Below, one piece after another: positions 1-7,262 of a stretch of 12,935 nt of DNA. This stretch comes from Halomonas sp. (lineage in GTDB: Bacteria > Pseudomonadota > Gammaproteobacteria > Pseudomonadales > Halomonadaceae): assembly GCA_003560175.1 (NCBI GenBank), contig PWIZ01000143.1, positions 1-12,935 on the forward strand. The letters run 5' to 3'. A program made the position numbers and the translations under genes. Positions within the stretch are counted from its first letter, which is position 1; each line of letters starts with the position of its first letter. Below the pieces are notes generated by a model. It worked only from the letters and a program-made list of their open reading frames with translations, ran no database searches and was not told the DNA's origin.

Positions 1-1703
1 TGATCGCCACCCTCAAGGAAACTCCCGCCGACGCCGAGGTCATCAGCCATCAGCTGATGCTGCGTTCGGGCATGATCCGCCGCCTCACCTCCGGCCTCTA
101 TACCTGGCTGCCGATGGGGCTGAAGACCCTGCGCAAGGTCGAGCGCATCGTGCGCGAGGAGATGGACCACGCGGGCGCCCAGGAGTTGCTGATGCCGGCG
201 GTGCAGCCCGCCGAGCTGTGGCAGGAGTCCGGCCGCTGGGAGCAGTACGGCCCCGAGTTGCTGCGACTGAAGGATCGCCACGACCGCGACTACTGCGTCG
301 GCCCCACCCATGAAGAGGTGATCACCGACCTGATGCGACGCGAGCTGGCAAGCTACAAGCAGCTGCCGGCCAACTTCTATCAGATACAGACCAAGTTTCG
401 CGACGAGATCCGACCGCGCTTCGGCGTGATGCGCTCCCGCGAGTTCATCATGAAGGATGCCTACTCCTTCCATATCGACCAGGCCTCCCTGAAGGAGACC
501 TACCAGGCGATGTACGATGCCTATGTGCGCATCTTCACCCGCCTGGGATTGGACTTCCGCCCGGTGCTCGCCGACACCGGCGCCATCGGCGGCACCGACT
601 CCCACGAGTTCCACGTGCTGGCCGATTCCGGCGAGGACGCCATCGTCTTCTCCAACGAGTCCGACTACGCCGCCAACATCGAGAAGGCGGAAGCCCTGCC
701 GGCGCCGCTGGGCACCACGCCCGAGCGCGCCGCGCCGAGCGAGGCGCTGCGCCTGGTCGATACCCCCAACGCCCGCACCATCACCGCCCTGGTGGAACAG
801 CACGGCCTGCCCATCGAGAAGACCCTCAAGACGCTGATGGTACGTGCCGCCGAGGGTGGCCTGATCGCCCTACTGGTGCGTGGAGACCACGAACTCAACG
901 AGATCAAGGCGGAAAACCTGCCCCAGGTGGCCGCGCCGTTGACGATGGCCACGGAAGAGGAAATCCGCGCCGCGGTGGGTGCCGGCCCGGGCTCGCTGGG
1001 CCCGCTAAATCTCGACATGCCGATCATCGTCGACCGCAGCGTGGCGCTGATGAGCGACTTCGGTGCCGGTGCCAACGTCGACGGCAAACACTATTTCGGC
1101 ATCAACTGGGAGCGCGATGTGGCACTGCCCCAGGTGGCCGACCTTCGTAACGTGGTCGAGGGCGACCCCTCGCCGGACGGCCGAGGCACGCTGGCCATCA
1201 AGCGCGGCATCGAGGTGGGACACGTCTTCCAGCTGGGCAAGAAGTACTCCGAAGCCATGAACGCCACGGTGCTCGACGACAGCGGCAAGGCCGCCTACCC
1301 CTGGATGGGCTGTTACGGCATCGGCGTGACCCGCGTGGTGGCCGCCGCCATCGAGCAGAACCATGACGACGCCGGTATCATCTGGCCAGATACCATCGCG
1401 CCCTTCCAGCTCGCGCTGGTGCCGATGAACGCTCACAAGTCACAGCGGGTGCGCGAGGAGTCCGAGAAGCTCTATGCCGAGCTGACCGAGGCCGGCTTCG
1501 AGGTACTGCTGGATGACCGCGACCTTCGCCCGGGGGCCAAGTTTGCCGACCATGAGCTGATGGGCCTCCCCCATCGTCTGGTGGTCGGCGACCGCGGCCT
1601 GGACAAGGGTGAACTGGAATACAAGGGACGCCGTGACAGTGACGCCACCATGCTACCGGCAGAGCAGCTACTCGATTTCCTGCGTGCGCGCATCAGCCGC
1701 TGA
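1..1703 (+). CDS. proS: Proline--tRNA ligase (ProS), 5' end outside the window
   Basis: ProS is a cytoplasmic class II aminoacyl-tRNA synthetase that charges tRNA-Pro with proline. The reading frame is open from base 3, and its first residues ([18 protein letters not shown]) match E. coli ProS from about residue 8, so only about seven codons are missing. The ATG at 57 is an internal Met, not the start. Visible in order: the N-terminal core with [16 protein letters not shown] and [11 protein letters not shown]; motif 2 ([17 protein letters not shown], then MKDAYSFH); the inserted editing domain, roughly bases 650-1200, with the conserved [12 protein letters not shown] segment; motif 3 ([18 protein letters not shown]); and the anticodon-binding domain from about 1410 to the stop. 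Total length would be close to the usual 572 residues of the long bacterial form with editing domain. The next gene starts 13 bases after the TGA on the same strand. Confidence 0.97.
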   Translation, partial: IATLKETPADAEVISHQLMLRSGMIRRLTSGLYTWLPMGLKTLRKVERIVREEMDHAGAQELLMPAVQPAELWQESGRWEQYGPELLRLKDRHDRDYCVGPTHEEVITDLMRRELASYKQLPANFYQIQTKFRDEIRPRFGVMRSREFIMKDAYSFHIDQASLKETYQAMYDAYVRIFTRLGLDFRPVLADTGAIGGTDSHEFHVLADSGEDAIVFSNESDYAANIEKAEALPAPLGTTPERAAPSEALRLVDTPNARTITALVEQHGLPIEKTLKTLMVRAAEGGLIALLVRGDHELNEIKAENLPQVAAPLTMATEEEIRAAVGAGPGSLGPLNLDMPIIVDRSVALMSDFGAGANVDGKHYFGINWERDVALPQVADLRNVVEGDPSPDGRGTLAIKRGIEVGHVFQLGKKYSEAMNATVLDDSGKAAYPWMGCYGIGVTRVVAAAIEQNHDDAGIIWPDTIAPFQLALVPMNAHKSQRVREESEKLYAELTEAGFEVLLDDRDLRPGAKFADHELMGLPHRLVVGDRGLDKGELEYKGRRDSDATMLPAEQLLDFLRARISR

Positions 1704-1716
1704 CGCACGCGTCGGC

Positions 1717-2373
1717 ATGAAGCGCTTCGCCGCCGCTCTCGCCACGCTCTGCCTGGTCGCCGCCTCCACGGCGGCGGCCAGTGATGACACCTTCCTGGCC
1801 TCCCTGGAGGCCAACCAACGCCCCCTGGTGATCCAGGCGCTTCCGGCCGCCCCCGCCTCCCTGCGCGCGACCCTCGACGCCACTCTCTCCCTCCCCCGGG
1901 ATCCGGCAGAGATTTGGGCGGCACGCCAGTGGCAAAATGCCATGGAGCCCTCGGTTGCGCGCTTCGTCAAGGATGAGGCGCTGCGCGGCGAACTGCTTCA
2001 GCGGGTCTATATGGAGGCCCGCCTGGCCAGGCTTCCACCGGAGCTGGTACTAGCGGTCATCCAGGTGGAGAGTGCCTTCCGGGCCGACGCGATCTCCTCC
2101 GCCGGAGCGGTGGGCCTGATGCAGATCATGCCGTTCTGGATCCGCGAGCTGGGCCTGCCCGCCGACGATCTCAAGGACCCTGGGCGCAACCTGCGCTATG
2201 GCACCACGATACTCGCCCACTACCTGGCGGTGGAGCGCGGCGACTTTACCCGGGCGCTGGCCCGCTACAACGGCAGCCTGGGCCAGACCTGGTACCCGGA
2301 GCGGGTGATGCGCGCCTGGCAGCGCCACTGGCGTGGGCCGCCAGAGAGTGGCAGAGCCACTGTGCAGCGCTGA
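1717..2373 (+). CDS. Secreted SLT-family (family 1) lytic transglycosylase
   Basis: 218-residue periplasmic murein lytic transglycosylase, predicted to cleave the MurNAc-GlcNAc bond and leave 1,6-anhydroMurNAc ends. Residues 1 to about 21 form a signal peptide (MKRF basic start, alanine-rich core, AxA-type cleavage near STAAA-SDD). The SLT domain fills roughly residues 95-205: catalytic Glu118 in the VESAF motif, GLMQIMP at 133-139 and ARYNGS at 182-187, which are the hallmark motifs of the family. No lipobox is seen, so it is probably soluble or loosely wall-bound. The frame is open further upstream (from 1609, inside proS), but the ATG at 1717 is chosen because it gives an intact signal peptide and does not overlap proS. 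The Shine-Dalgarno sequence is poor, so translation may be coupled to proS, 13 bases upstream. It resembles the small single-domain Slt/MltC-like enzymes; I cannot name the exact orthologue. Confidence 0.88.
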   Translation: MKRFAAALATLCLVAASTAAASDDTFLASLEANQRPLVIQALPAAPASLRATLDATLSLPRDPAEIWAARQWQNAMEPSVARFVKDEALRGELLQRVYMEARLARLPPELVLAVIQVESAFRADAISSAGAVGLMQIMPFWIRELGLPADDLKDPGRNLRYGTTILAHYLAVERGDFTRALARYNGSLGQTWYPERVMRAWQRHWRGPPESGRATVQR

Positions 2374-2380
2374 TCTTCCA

Positions 2381-2410
2381 AGAAAAAAAGCCGACCCAAA
2401 CGGGTCGGCT
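2381..2410 (-). terminator. Rho-independent terminator of the small membrane-protein gene
   Basis: A perfect 9-bp stem (2389-2397 AGCCGACCC with 2402-2410 GGGTCGGCT) and a 4-base loop. Read on the - strand, the stem is followed by TTTTTTTCTT, so the T-tract serves leftward transcription, ending the gene at 2461-2574. It lies 8 bases after the transglycosylase stop on the other strand and has only weak T content on that side, so it probably also shields that gene but is built for the - strand. A second hairpin (2415-2420 GGGGGA with 2425-2430 TCCCCC) lies just before it in the leftward transcript. Confidence 0.85.
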
Positions 2411-2460
2411 ACTGGGGGGATGACTCCCCCCTCCCCTGACAACTTTTCGCGATGTCTGGA

Positions 2461-2574
2461 TTAGTGCTTCTTCTTGCGATGGTCCCGCACGATGAAGGCG
2501 ATCCAGCCACCCATGAAGGCGATCATCATCGCGACGGTGACCAATCCGAAGATTACGGCGTCATCCCAGTACAT
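2461..2574 (-). CDS. Small single-helix membrane protein, CcoM-like (candidate cbb3 oxidase subunit)
   Basis: A 37-residue protein too short for usual ORF cut-offs. It begins MYWDDAVIFGLVTV, continues with a hydrophobic helix rich in Met, Ile, Ala, Gly and Phe (about residues 6-29) and ends in a basic tail RDHRKKKH, predicting one membrane span with the C-terminus in the cytoplasm. Evidence that it is real: a strong Shine-Dalgarno GGGAGGA 7 bases before ATG, a T-tract terminator about 50 bases after TAA on the same strand, and a promoter with an FNR/ANR-like box. From memory, the pattern W-D-x-x-VI-x-G-x-VTV-x-x-M-x-AF and the basic tail resemble CcoM, the roughly 36-residue accessory subunit of cbb3 cytochrome c oxidase in Pseudomonas stutzeri. 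The oxygen-responsive control fits that role. The gene is solid; the CcoM identity is probable but untested. Otherwise it is an unassigned single-span membrane protein. Confidence 0.8.
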   Translation of the reverse strand: MYWDDAVIFGLVTVAMMIAFMGGWIAFIVRDHRKKKH

Positions 2575-2600
2575 AGTGGTGTCCTCCCGTCTCGATCTGA

Positions 2601-2649
2601 TGAAACGACTTTAGCCCGGACGGACGGGGGAAACCCTGACCTGCATCAA
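2601..2649 (-). promoter_or_regulatory. Candidate class II FNR/ANR-dependent promoter of the small membrane-protein gene
   Basis: Read leftwards, an FNR/ANR-like box TTGAT-GCAG-GTCAG lies at 2649-2636 (8 of 10 bases of TTGAT-N4-ATCAA). A -10 element TAAAGT (2613-2608; 4 of 6 to TATAAT) follows. With an A at 2601 as transcript start, the box occupies exactly -48 to -35 (centre -41.5) and the hexamer -12 to -7, the geometry of FNR-activated class II promoters. No recognisable -35 hexamer is needed or seen. The leader before the ATG at 2574 would be about 27 bases and carries the Shine-Dalgarno. The sequence facts are direct; the start site and regulator are inferred. Confidence 0.6.
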
Positions 2650-2685
2650 TTTGATATCCGCAGCCCGGCATGGGCGGATCGAATC

Positions 2686-2699
2686 TTGATGCAGATCAG
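2686..2699. promoter_or_regulatory. Second FNR/ANR-like box, 50 bp upstream of the first
   Basis: TTGAT-GCAG-ATCAG matches 9 of 10 bases of the FNR consensus. Its centre (2692.5) is exactly 50 bases from that of the box at 2636-2649, placing it at -91.5 relative to the inferred start at 2601. The two boxes are near-perfect inverted copies (13 of 14 bases). A paired arrangement near -40 and -93 is known at E. coli yfiD, where the distal site moderates activation. The box begins 3 bases after the slyD-like stop codon. It also sits in a longer imperfect palindrome with GAATC/GATTC flanks (2681-2702). Confidence 0.55.
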
Positions 2700-2702
2700 A
2701 TT

Positions 2703-3212
2703 CTACAGCACCTTCTTGTCTTCCACGCTGGCAGGGTCGGTGCCAGGAGGCAGCGGATGGCCCTTGGCGAGCTCGGCACGGGTGGCGTCGCGCACCTCAA
2801 GCACCTCCAGCCGGTAGCGTAGGCTCCGGCCCGCCAGCGGATGATTGGTGTCGATCAACACGCTGGCGTCACGCACCTCTAGCACCGTGACCACTTGGGG
2901 ACCAGCCTCGCCGGGGGTCTGGAAGCGCATGCCCGGCGCCAGGTCATCCACCGGGAAGGCGCTGCGGCCAACCTCGCGAACCAGCGCCTCGTTGCGCAGG
3001 CCGTAGGCCTCGGCCGGCATCAGGGTCACGCTGAGTTCGGCGCCCTCGGTCTGGCCATCCAGGGCGCGCTCCAGCCCCTCAACGATGTTGTGGTGGCCGT
3101 GGAGATACTCCAGCGGCTGCTGGCGGGTACGAGAGTCATCCAGCACCTCGCCGGCGGCGGTATCGGTCAGGACATAGTGCAGGGTCACGACCCGCTGGGG
3201 AGCGATCGTCAT
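2703..3212 (-). CDS. SlyD-like FKBP-type peptidyl-prolyl cis-trans isomerase
   Basis: 169-residue cytoplasmic FKBP-type prolyl isomerase/chaperone. It aligns by eye with E. coli SlyD throughout: PLEYLHGHHNIVEGLE at 33-48, AYG at 69-71, the inserted chaperone (IF) domain at about 70-122, NHPLAGRSLRYRLEV at 123-137, and RDATRAELAKGH just before the tail. The FKBP half catalyses prolyl isomerisation; the IF domain holds unfolded or Tat-type clients in known SlyD proteins. Oddity: the long His/Cys/Asp-rich metal-binding tail of E. coli SlyD is absent and replaced by a short tail ending in EDKKVL, so nickel storage or delivery to hydrogenase is unlikely. The start ATG has GAGGAG about 7 bases upstream. 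It lies 39 bases after rfaH on the same strand, so the two are probably co-transcribed. SlpA is the alternative name, but the 33-48 and 123-137 segments look more like SlyD. Confidence 0.88.
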   Translation of the reverse strand: MTIAPQRVVTLHYVLTDTAAGEVLDDSRTRQQPLEYLHGHHNIVEGLERALDGQTEGAELSVTLMPAEAYGLRNEALVREVGRSAFPVDDLAPGMRFQTPGEAGPQVVTVLEVRDASVLIDTNHPLAGRSLRYRLEVLEVRDATRAELAKGHPLPPGTDPASVEDKKVL

Positions 3213-3248
3213 GGCATTCTCCTCGAATATGAGTGGGGGGCATGGCGC

Positions 3249-3273
3249 GGCTCAACTGCGGCGCAGCTGAGCC
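3249..3273. other. Hairpin spanning the rfaH stop codon
   Basis: GGCTCA-A-CTGC (3249-3259) pairs with GCAG-C-TGAGCC (3263-3273), with one A/C mismatch and a 3-base loop. It overlaps the last codons and stop of rfaH and has no T-tract on either side. It is therefore more likely an RNA-stability or attenuating element between rfaH and the slyD-like gene than a true terminator, or simply coding-sequence coincidence. Confidence 0.35.
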
Positions 3274-3788
3274 ACCGGCACCTCGAGCCGCTGCTGACGA
3301 TGCAGCAGATTAAGCAGCACGATGGCACGCTCCTCGCCCTTGTGGCCGGCAAAGACCGCCTGCAGATCCTTGAAGGGCCCTTCGGTGATCTGCACGGTCT
3401 CGCCTGCCCGGAAGTAGAGGTTGGCGGTGGCGTCGTCGCGTTGGCTGCCGTGCTCGCGCAGGGTGGCCACCAGGTCGTCATTCACCGCCACGGGCATCTC
3501 GCCAAAGCCCACCAGCTTCAGCACGCCTCGGGTGGAACGAATCGGCCGCCAGTTGCTCACCAGTTGGTCTAGGCGGATAAACAGGTAATAGGGAAACAGC
3601 GGCTCGCTGACCCACTCCAGCTTGCCGCGGCGCTTCTTCTGCACCTCGAGCACCGGGTGGAACACATCGTAGCCCTGATTCGACAGGTGCTCGGCGGCCC
3701 GGAAGGACTCACCGCCCTTGCACTGGATCACGTACCAGCGCGGAACGGCTTTATCGCCGGACTCGAGGCTCGCATCGTTCTCGTTCAT
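3252..3788 (-). CDS. rfaH: Transcription/translation antiterminator RfaH
   Basis: 178-residue NusG paralogue that binds paused RNA polymerase at ops elements, suppresses Rho-dependent termination and recruits ribosomes on long surface-polysaccharide and secretion operons. The NGN domain spans about 16-112 (PRWYVIQCKGGESFRAAEHL, then RRGKLEWVSEPLFPYYLFI, matching RfaH rather than NusG). The C-terminal KOW domain spans about 124-178 (AGETVQITEGPFKDLQAVF, then ERAIVLLNLL). The ATG at 3788 is preceded by AGGAG; the frame stays open to 3905 but has no homology there. A roughly 15-residue N-terminal extension (MNENDASLESGDKAV) precedes the usual start and makes it longer than the 162-residue E. coli protein. 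No ops target was found in the window, so its regulon lies elsewhere. The upstream neighbour ampG is divergent; the slyD-like gene follows. Confidence 0.95.
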   Translation of the reverse strand: MNENDASLESGDKAVPRWYVIQCKGGESFRAAEHLSNQGYDVFHPVLEVQKKRRGKLEWVSEPLFPYYLFIRLDQLVSNWRPIRSTRGVLKLVGFGEMPVAVNDDLVATLREHGSQRDDATANLYFRAGETVQITEGPFKDLQAVFAGHKGEERAIVLLNLLHRQQRLEVPVAQLRRS

Positions 3789-3852
3789 GGGACTCCTGCC
3801 AAGGGTGAAGGATGCTGGTATCGGCGCGGACGCTCTGCAACAATCGGCGCGA

Positions 3853-3868
3853 TATGAGGATTCTACCA
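3853..3868 (-). promoter_or_regulatory. Candidate extended -10 promoter for rfaH
   Basis: On the - strand, TGG-TAGAAT (3868-3860) fits the extended -10 pattern TGn-TATAAT with 5 of 6 bases in the hexamer. There is no convincing -35, as expected for extended -10 promoters. The inferred start near 3853 gives a leader of about 65 bases before the rfaH ATG at 3788. The 132-base spacer to ampG must also hold the ampG promoter, for which I see no clear hexamers. Confidence 0.4.
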
Positions 3869-3920
3869 TCGACGGTGGCCCCCCGCCGTGCCGGGTGGTT
3901 CGCAAGGAGTGCCCTGCCCG

Positions 3921-5300
3921 ATGTCAACCCCCCTGCCCAGCCCAACGCCCCACCGCAGCTGGAGTGAAGCCTTGGCGATCTATCTGCGCGCGCCGGTGAT
4001 CACCATGCTGTTTCTCGGCTTCTCGGCCGGCCTGCCCTTCCTGCTGGTATTCTCGACGCTCTCCGCCTGGCTGCGCAGCGACGGGGTCGAAGTGGCCGCC
4101 ATCGGCTTCTTCTCCTGGATCGGCATCCTCTACTCGATCAAGTTCTTCTGGGCCCCGATAGTGGACCGCCTGGCGCTGCCTCTGCTGACCCGTACCCTGG
4201 GCCAGCGCCGCGGGTGGATGCTGCTGGCTCAGGCGATGATCGCCGCCGGTCTGATCGGCCTGGCGAGCCTCGACCCGACCGAGAACCTGGCGATGGTGGC
4301 GGGCTTTGCGCTGCTGGTGGCCTTCGGCTCCGCCACCCAGGACATCGCCATCGACGCCTTCCGCATCGAGTCGGCGCCGGACGATATCCAGGCGGCCATG
4401 GCCTCCACCTACATCATCGGTTACCGAGGGGGGCTACTGGCCGCCGGCGCCGGGGCCATGTATGTGGCCTCCTGGCTCTCCTGGGAGGCGGCCTACTTGA
4501 CCATGGCGGCCCTGGTGGGCGTCGGGGTGATCACCGTTCTGCTGCGCCCGGAGCCCGACCGACTGTCGCTCACTACCCAGCTGATTCACGAGCCGCGGGT
4601 ACGCGCCTTCCTGCGCGCCAGTCGTGGCAAGCCGCGCCAGCTGCGCCGTCTGGGGGCCTGGGTGATCGGCGCCATCGTCTGCCCCTTCACCGACTTCTTC
4701 ACCCGCCACCGCCTGAAGGCGCTGTGGCTGCTGGTGTTCATCGCGGTGTTCCGGATCAGCGACCTGGCCATGGCTTCCATGGCCAATCCCCTCTACATCG
4801 ATATGGGATTTTCGCTTGCCACCATCGCCAACGTCACCAATGTGTTCGGTATCGCCATGAGCATAACCGGAGGCATCCTGGGGGGGCTGCTGGTGGCGCG
4901 CTACGGCATTGGGCCGATCCTGGTGCTGGGGGCGGCGGCGGCCACCCTGACTAACTTGCTGTTCGCCGCCCTGGCGCTGGCCGGTCAGAGCCTGCCGATG
5001 CTGGTGATGGCGATCGTCGGCGACAACCTGGCCAACGGCCTGGCCAGCGCGGTATTCATCGCCTTCCTCTCCAGCCTGACCTCACGGGCCTACACGGCGA
5101 CCCAGTACGCGCTCTTCTCATCGCTGATGACCCTGCCAGGCAAGTTCCTCAGCGGCTTCGGGGGACTGGTGGTGACCGCCGAGGGCTACGCGACCTTCTT
5201 CGTGATCGCCACGGCCCTGGGCCTGCCGGCCATCGCTCTGGCGATCTGGATCAGCCGCGACCGCGACCTGGTGCCGGCACCGCTGCCACGCGGTGCCTGA
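3921..5300 (+). CDS. ampG: AmpG-family muropeptide MFS permease
   Basis: 459-residue inner-membrane major facilitator that imports GlcNAc-anhydroMurNAc peptides for peptidoglycan recycling; in many Gram-negatives this flux also sets AmpC beta-lactamase induction. The chain is almost wholly hydrophobic with about 12-14 predicted spans, from about residue 25 (VITMLFLGFSAGLPFLLV) to the end. AmpG-type signatures: LGFSAGLP at 32-39, IGFFSWIGILYSIKFFWAPI at 61-80 followed by VDR, the loop GQRRGWMLLAQ at 94-104 and SATQDIAIDAFRIE at 137-150. A cytoplasmic, arginine-rich loop sits mid-protein (about residues 210-250). The ATG at 3921 has AAGGAG about 10 bases upstream; an upstream in-frame ATG at 3888 adds only a non-hydrophobic 11-residue stretch. 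It is divergent from rfaH and converges with the SEC-C gene, leaving 69 bases with no clear T-tract terminator. No ampC, nagZ or ampD is visible here. Confidence 0.92.
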   Translation: MSTPLPSPTPHRSWSEALAIYLRAPVITMLFLGFSAGLPFLLVFSTLSAWLRSDGVEVAAIGFFSWIGILYSIKFFWAPIVDRLALPLLTRTLGQRRGWMLLAQAMIAAGLIGLASLDPTENLAMVAGFALLVAFGSATQDIAIDAFRIESAPDDIQAAMASTYIIGYRGGLLAAGAGAMYVASWLSWEAAYLTMAALVGVGVITVLLRPEPDRLSLTTQLIHEPRVRAFLRASRGKPRQLRRLGAWVIGAIVCPFTDFFTRHRLKALWLLVFIAVFRISDLAMASMANPLYIDMGFSLATIANVTNVFGIAMSITGGILGGLLVARYGIGPILVLGAAAATLTNLLFAALALAGQSLPMLVMAIVGDNLANGLASAVFIAFLSSLTSRAYTATQYALFSSLMTLPGKFLSGFGGLVVTAEGYATFFVIATALGLPAIALAIWISRDRDLVPAPLPRGA

Positions 5301-5369
5301 CGGCAAGCCCCCGATTGTTGCGACGGCCATCACGGCGGGCAGCGCGACCAGGTACCCCGGGGATCACCG

Positions 5370-7199
5370 TCACCCGTCGAGCCAGGCCTGCAGCCAGGCC
5401 AGCGCCCCGGGGGTGGTCCGCCACTGATCGCGCATCAGAGTGCGATACTGCCACCCCTCCGCCCGGGAACCGGGCTCGGTCAGCCCATCGCGGCTGGCGG
5501 CGGTTACTGGGCGAGGATTCTCGGCACACAGCAGGGCCAGGGCATGGGCATTGTATCGACGCGCCTTCTCCAGGGCTTCCGCGGCTTCGTCCAGGCGCTC
5601 GAGACGAAACAGCGACAGCGCCCGGCCCAGCAGCAGACTCAGCGCCGCCTCGCCCAGCTCCTCGCCCTCTGGCGGATAGCTGATGGCCAGCGCCTCGCTG
5701 TCGCGCCCGTCGCGCAGCAGCTGGTCGAGCACCAGCTCCCGCAGCCCCAGGCTATCGTGGTCATCCAGCGCCAGCAGGCGCTCGGCGAGCCGCCGGGAGT
5801 GCTGCCTCGCGCCGCGCTCCATGCCCACCACCAGCGCCAAGCCGGTGCGCAGCAGCAGGGCATTGTCACCGTCGTCCCAGATCAGGGTGCCGGTCCCCTC
5901 GGCGGCCGCCTGCTCGAGCCAGCGCTCCAGGCGTTCGGCCAGCGGCACGAACAGACTCGGCGCCATCCACGGCAGGCTGCCGAAACGGGTGGTGAGGGCC
6001 AAGGTCAGCCCCTGAAGCACAGCCGGGGCATCGAGCCATTCGGGGTGGGCACACAGCTCGGCCAGCCACTCTCCGGCTGCCGGCCAGGGGTCATCTTCCA
6101 GACCCAGTGGTGACTCGCTGACCGCTTCCGCCGGAAAGCAGGCGAGCCAGGCGGTGATCAGGGCCTGCTCGCGATCGCTCTGTCGGTACATCAGACGCCC
6201 CTCGTCGCTGCAGGTCACCTGCAGACGGGGCGCGGTGGGCAGCACCTCGAGCAGGGCCTGTAGAGAGGCGAGGGGGCCGGCCAGGTCCTCCTCGGCGTTG
6301 AGCAGCTGCTCGGCCAGGGTGGCCCCGGGGTTTTCAGCCAGGTCGGCCAGGAATTCGAGCTGGTCGGGGTCGAGCTCGCCCTGGCGAGCGAGGCGACGGA
6401 ACCAGAAGCGCGCCCGCTCGGCGGCCTCCTGCTCGTGACCCTCGTGGAGCAGCAGCATCGCCTCGATATAGGCCAGCGTGGGCGAGTCCGGCAGCGCCTG
6501 CTGGGCGCGCACGAAGGCCGCCCGGGCACTATCCAGATCATCGGCATCGAGGTGCATCAGGCAGAGGCGCTCCAGGGCGACCCCGCGCAGAAACAGCGGG
6601 CCGTGCTCGAGCACCGCATCGAGCAGTGCCTCCCGCTTGCGGTGGAAACCGCGCTCCTGATAGAGGTCGATGAGGATTTCGAAGGCGGGCTCGGCCTGCT
6701 CCGGCAGCTGCGACCAGTCGCCGCGTTCGAACAGCGACTCGAGGATCTGCTGGGCGCGACCGCGCTGGCCGGTCTCGGCGGCGATCAGCCCCGCCTCCAG
6801 CAGACCCTGGGCCGGGGCGCGGCCGCTGGCCAGCGCCGCCTTGAGGGTATTGCCCTTCCACTCGCGCAGCGAGAGCATCCACATCAGGTGGCCAGGCACC
6901 GGGCCCGGCAGACGCACGGCCCCGCAGCACTGCTTGGTCTTGCGCCCGGAATCGCACCAGCAGGGCTCGTTCCGGCCCGGGCGCGCCAGGGGTTCGGTGG
7001 CGAAATCGAGACGTTCCAGCGGCGTCTGGGACCAGAGCTCCGGCGCCAGCGCCTGGGCCATGGGCAAGTTACCCCCGACTAGCGTCGGGCCTTCCTTGCG
7101 AGCCCAGGTCATCAGCGTCGGATAGCGCTCGTCCTGGCGAATCGCCTTGAGCGCCCCCGAGGAAAATCCCAGGAGCTGTTCGACCCATACCGCCAGCAT
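5370..7199 (-). CDS. SEC-C zinc-motif protein with helical (TPR-like) repeats, function unknown
   Basis: 609-residue, probably cytoplasmic protein. The one clear domain is a SEC-C-type zinc motif near the N-terminus, PGRNEPCWCDSGRKTKQCCG, with ligands Cys80, Cys82, Cys91 and Cys92; this motif is best known from the SecA C-terminus, where it binds zinc and SecB. Residues 100 to about 310 are alanine/leucine/glutamate-rich paired helices resembling TPR repeats (for example AERARFWFRRLARQGELD), and a second helical block covers about 400-570. There is no signal peptide or membrane span. The start is ATG 7199, with GGTGGAG six bases upstream; a GTG at 7211 would overlap that site and has no Shine-Dalgarno of its own. 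It lies 63 bases after the ABC1 kinase gene on the same strand, so an operon is likely. I do not recognise a named family beyond the SEC-C motif; a protein-binding or adaptor role is inference. Confidence 0.85.
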   Translation of the reverse strand: MLAVWVEQLLGFSSGALKAIRQDERYPTLMTWARKEGPTLVGGNLPMAQALAPELWSQTPLERLDFATEPLARPGRNEPCWCDSGRKTKQCCGAVRLPGPVPGHLMWMLSLREWKGNTLKAALASGRAPAQGLLEAGLIAAETGQRGRAQQILESLFERGDWSQLPEQAEPAFEILIDLYQERGFHRKREALLDAVLEHGPLFLRGVALERLCLMHLDADDLDSARAAFVRAQQALPDSPTLAYIEAMLLLHEGHEQEAAERARFWFRRLARQGELDPDQLEFLADLAENPGATLAEQLLNAEEDLAGPLASLQALLEVLPTAPRLQVTCSDEGRLMYRQSDREQALITAWLACFPAEAVSESPLGLEDDPWPAAGEWLAELCAHPEWLDAPAVLQGLTLALTTRFGSLPWMAPSLFVPLAERLERWLEQAAAEGTGTLIWDDGDNALLLRTGLALVVGMERGARQHSRRLAERLLALDDHDSLGLRELVLDQLLRDGRDSEALAISYPPEGEELGEAALSLLLGRALSLFRLERLDEAAEALEKARRYNAHALALLCAENPRPVTAASRDGLTEPGSRAEGWQYRTLMRDQWRTTPGALAWLQAWLDG

Positions 7200-7262
7200 C
7201 GCACTCTCCACCGTCCGGAAAACGGCACAGTCTACCAGTCCCCCAGGGCTCTGGGCAGCCGT

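Noticed and set aside
1005..1436. Long antisense frame within proS, and similar long shadow frames in the SEC-C, ABC1 and topB genes
   Set aside because: Expected in high-GC DNA; they lie opposite genes with clear homology and show no domains.
1609..1716. Upstream extension of the transglycosylase into proS
   Set aside because: It would bury the signal peptide inside the protein; the ATG at 1717 gives a proper exported start.
2452..2817. A 121-residue + strand reading frame across the FNR boxes
   Set aside because: It is antisense to the small membrane-protein gene, its promoter and the slyD 3' end, contains no recognisable domain and has a composition typical of a shadow frame.
3789..3905. 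Longer RfaH start
   Set aside because: No homology in the extra residues, and it would consume the extended -10 promoter and the divergent spacer.
5301..5369. CCCCGGGG palindrome between ampG and the SEC-C gene as a terminator
   Set aside because: It is self-complementary without a loop and has no T-tract on either strand.
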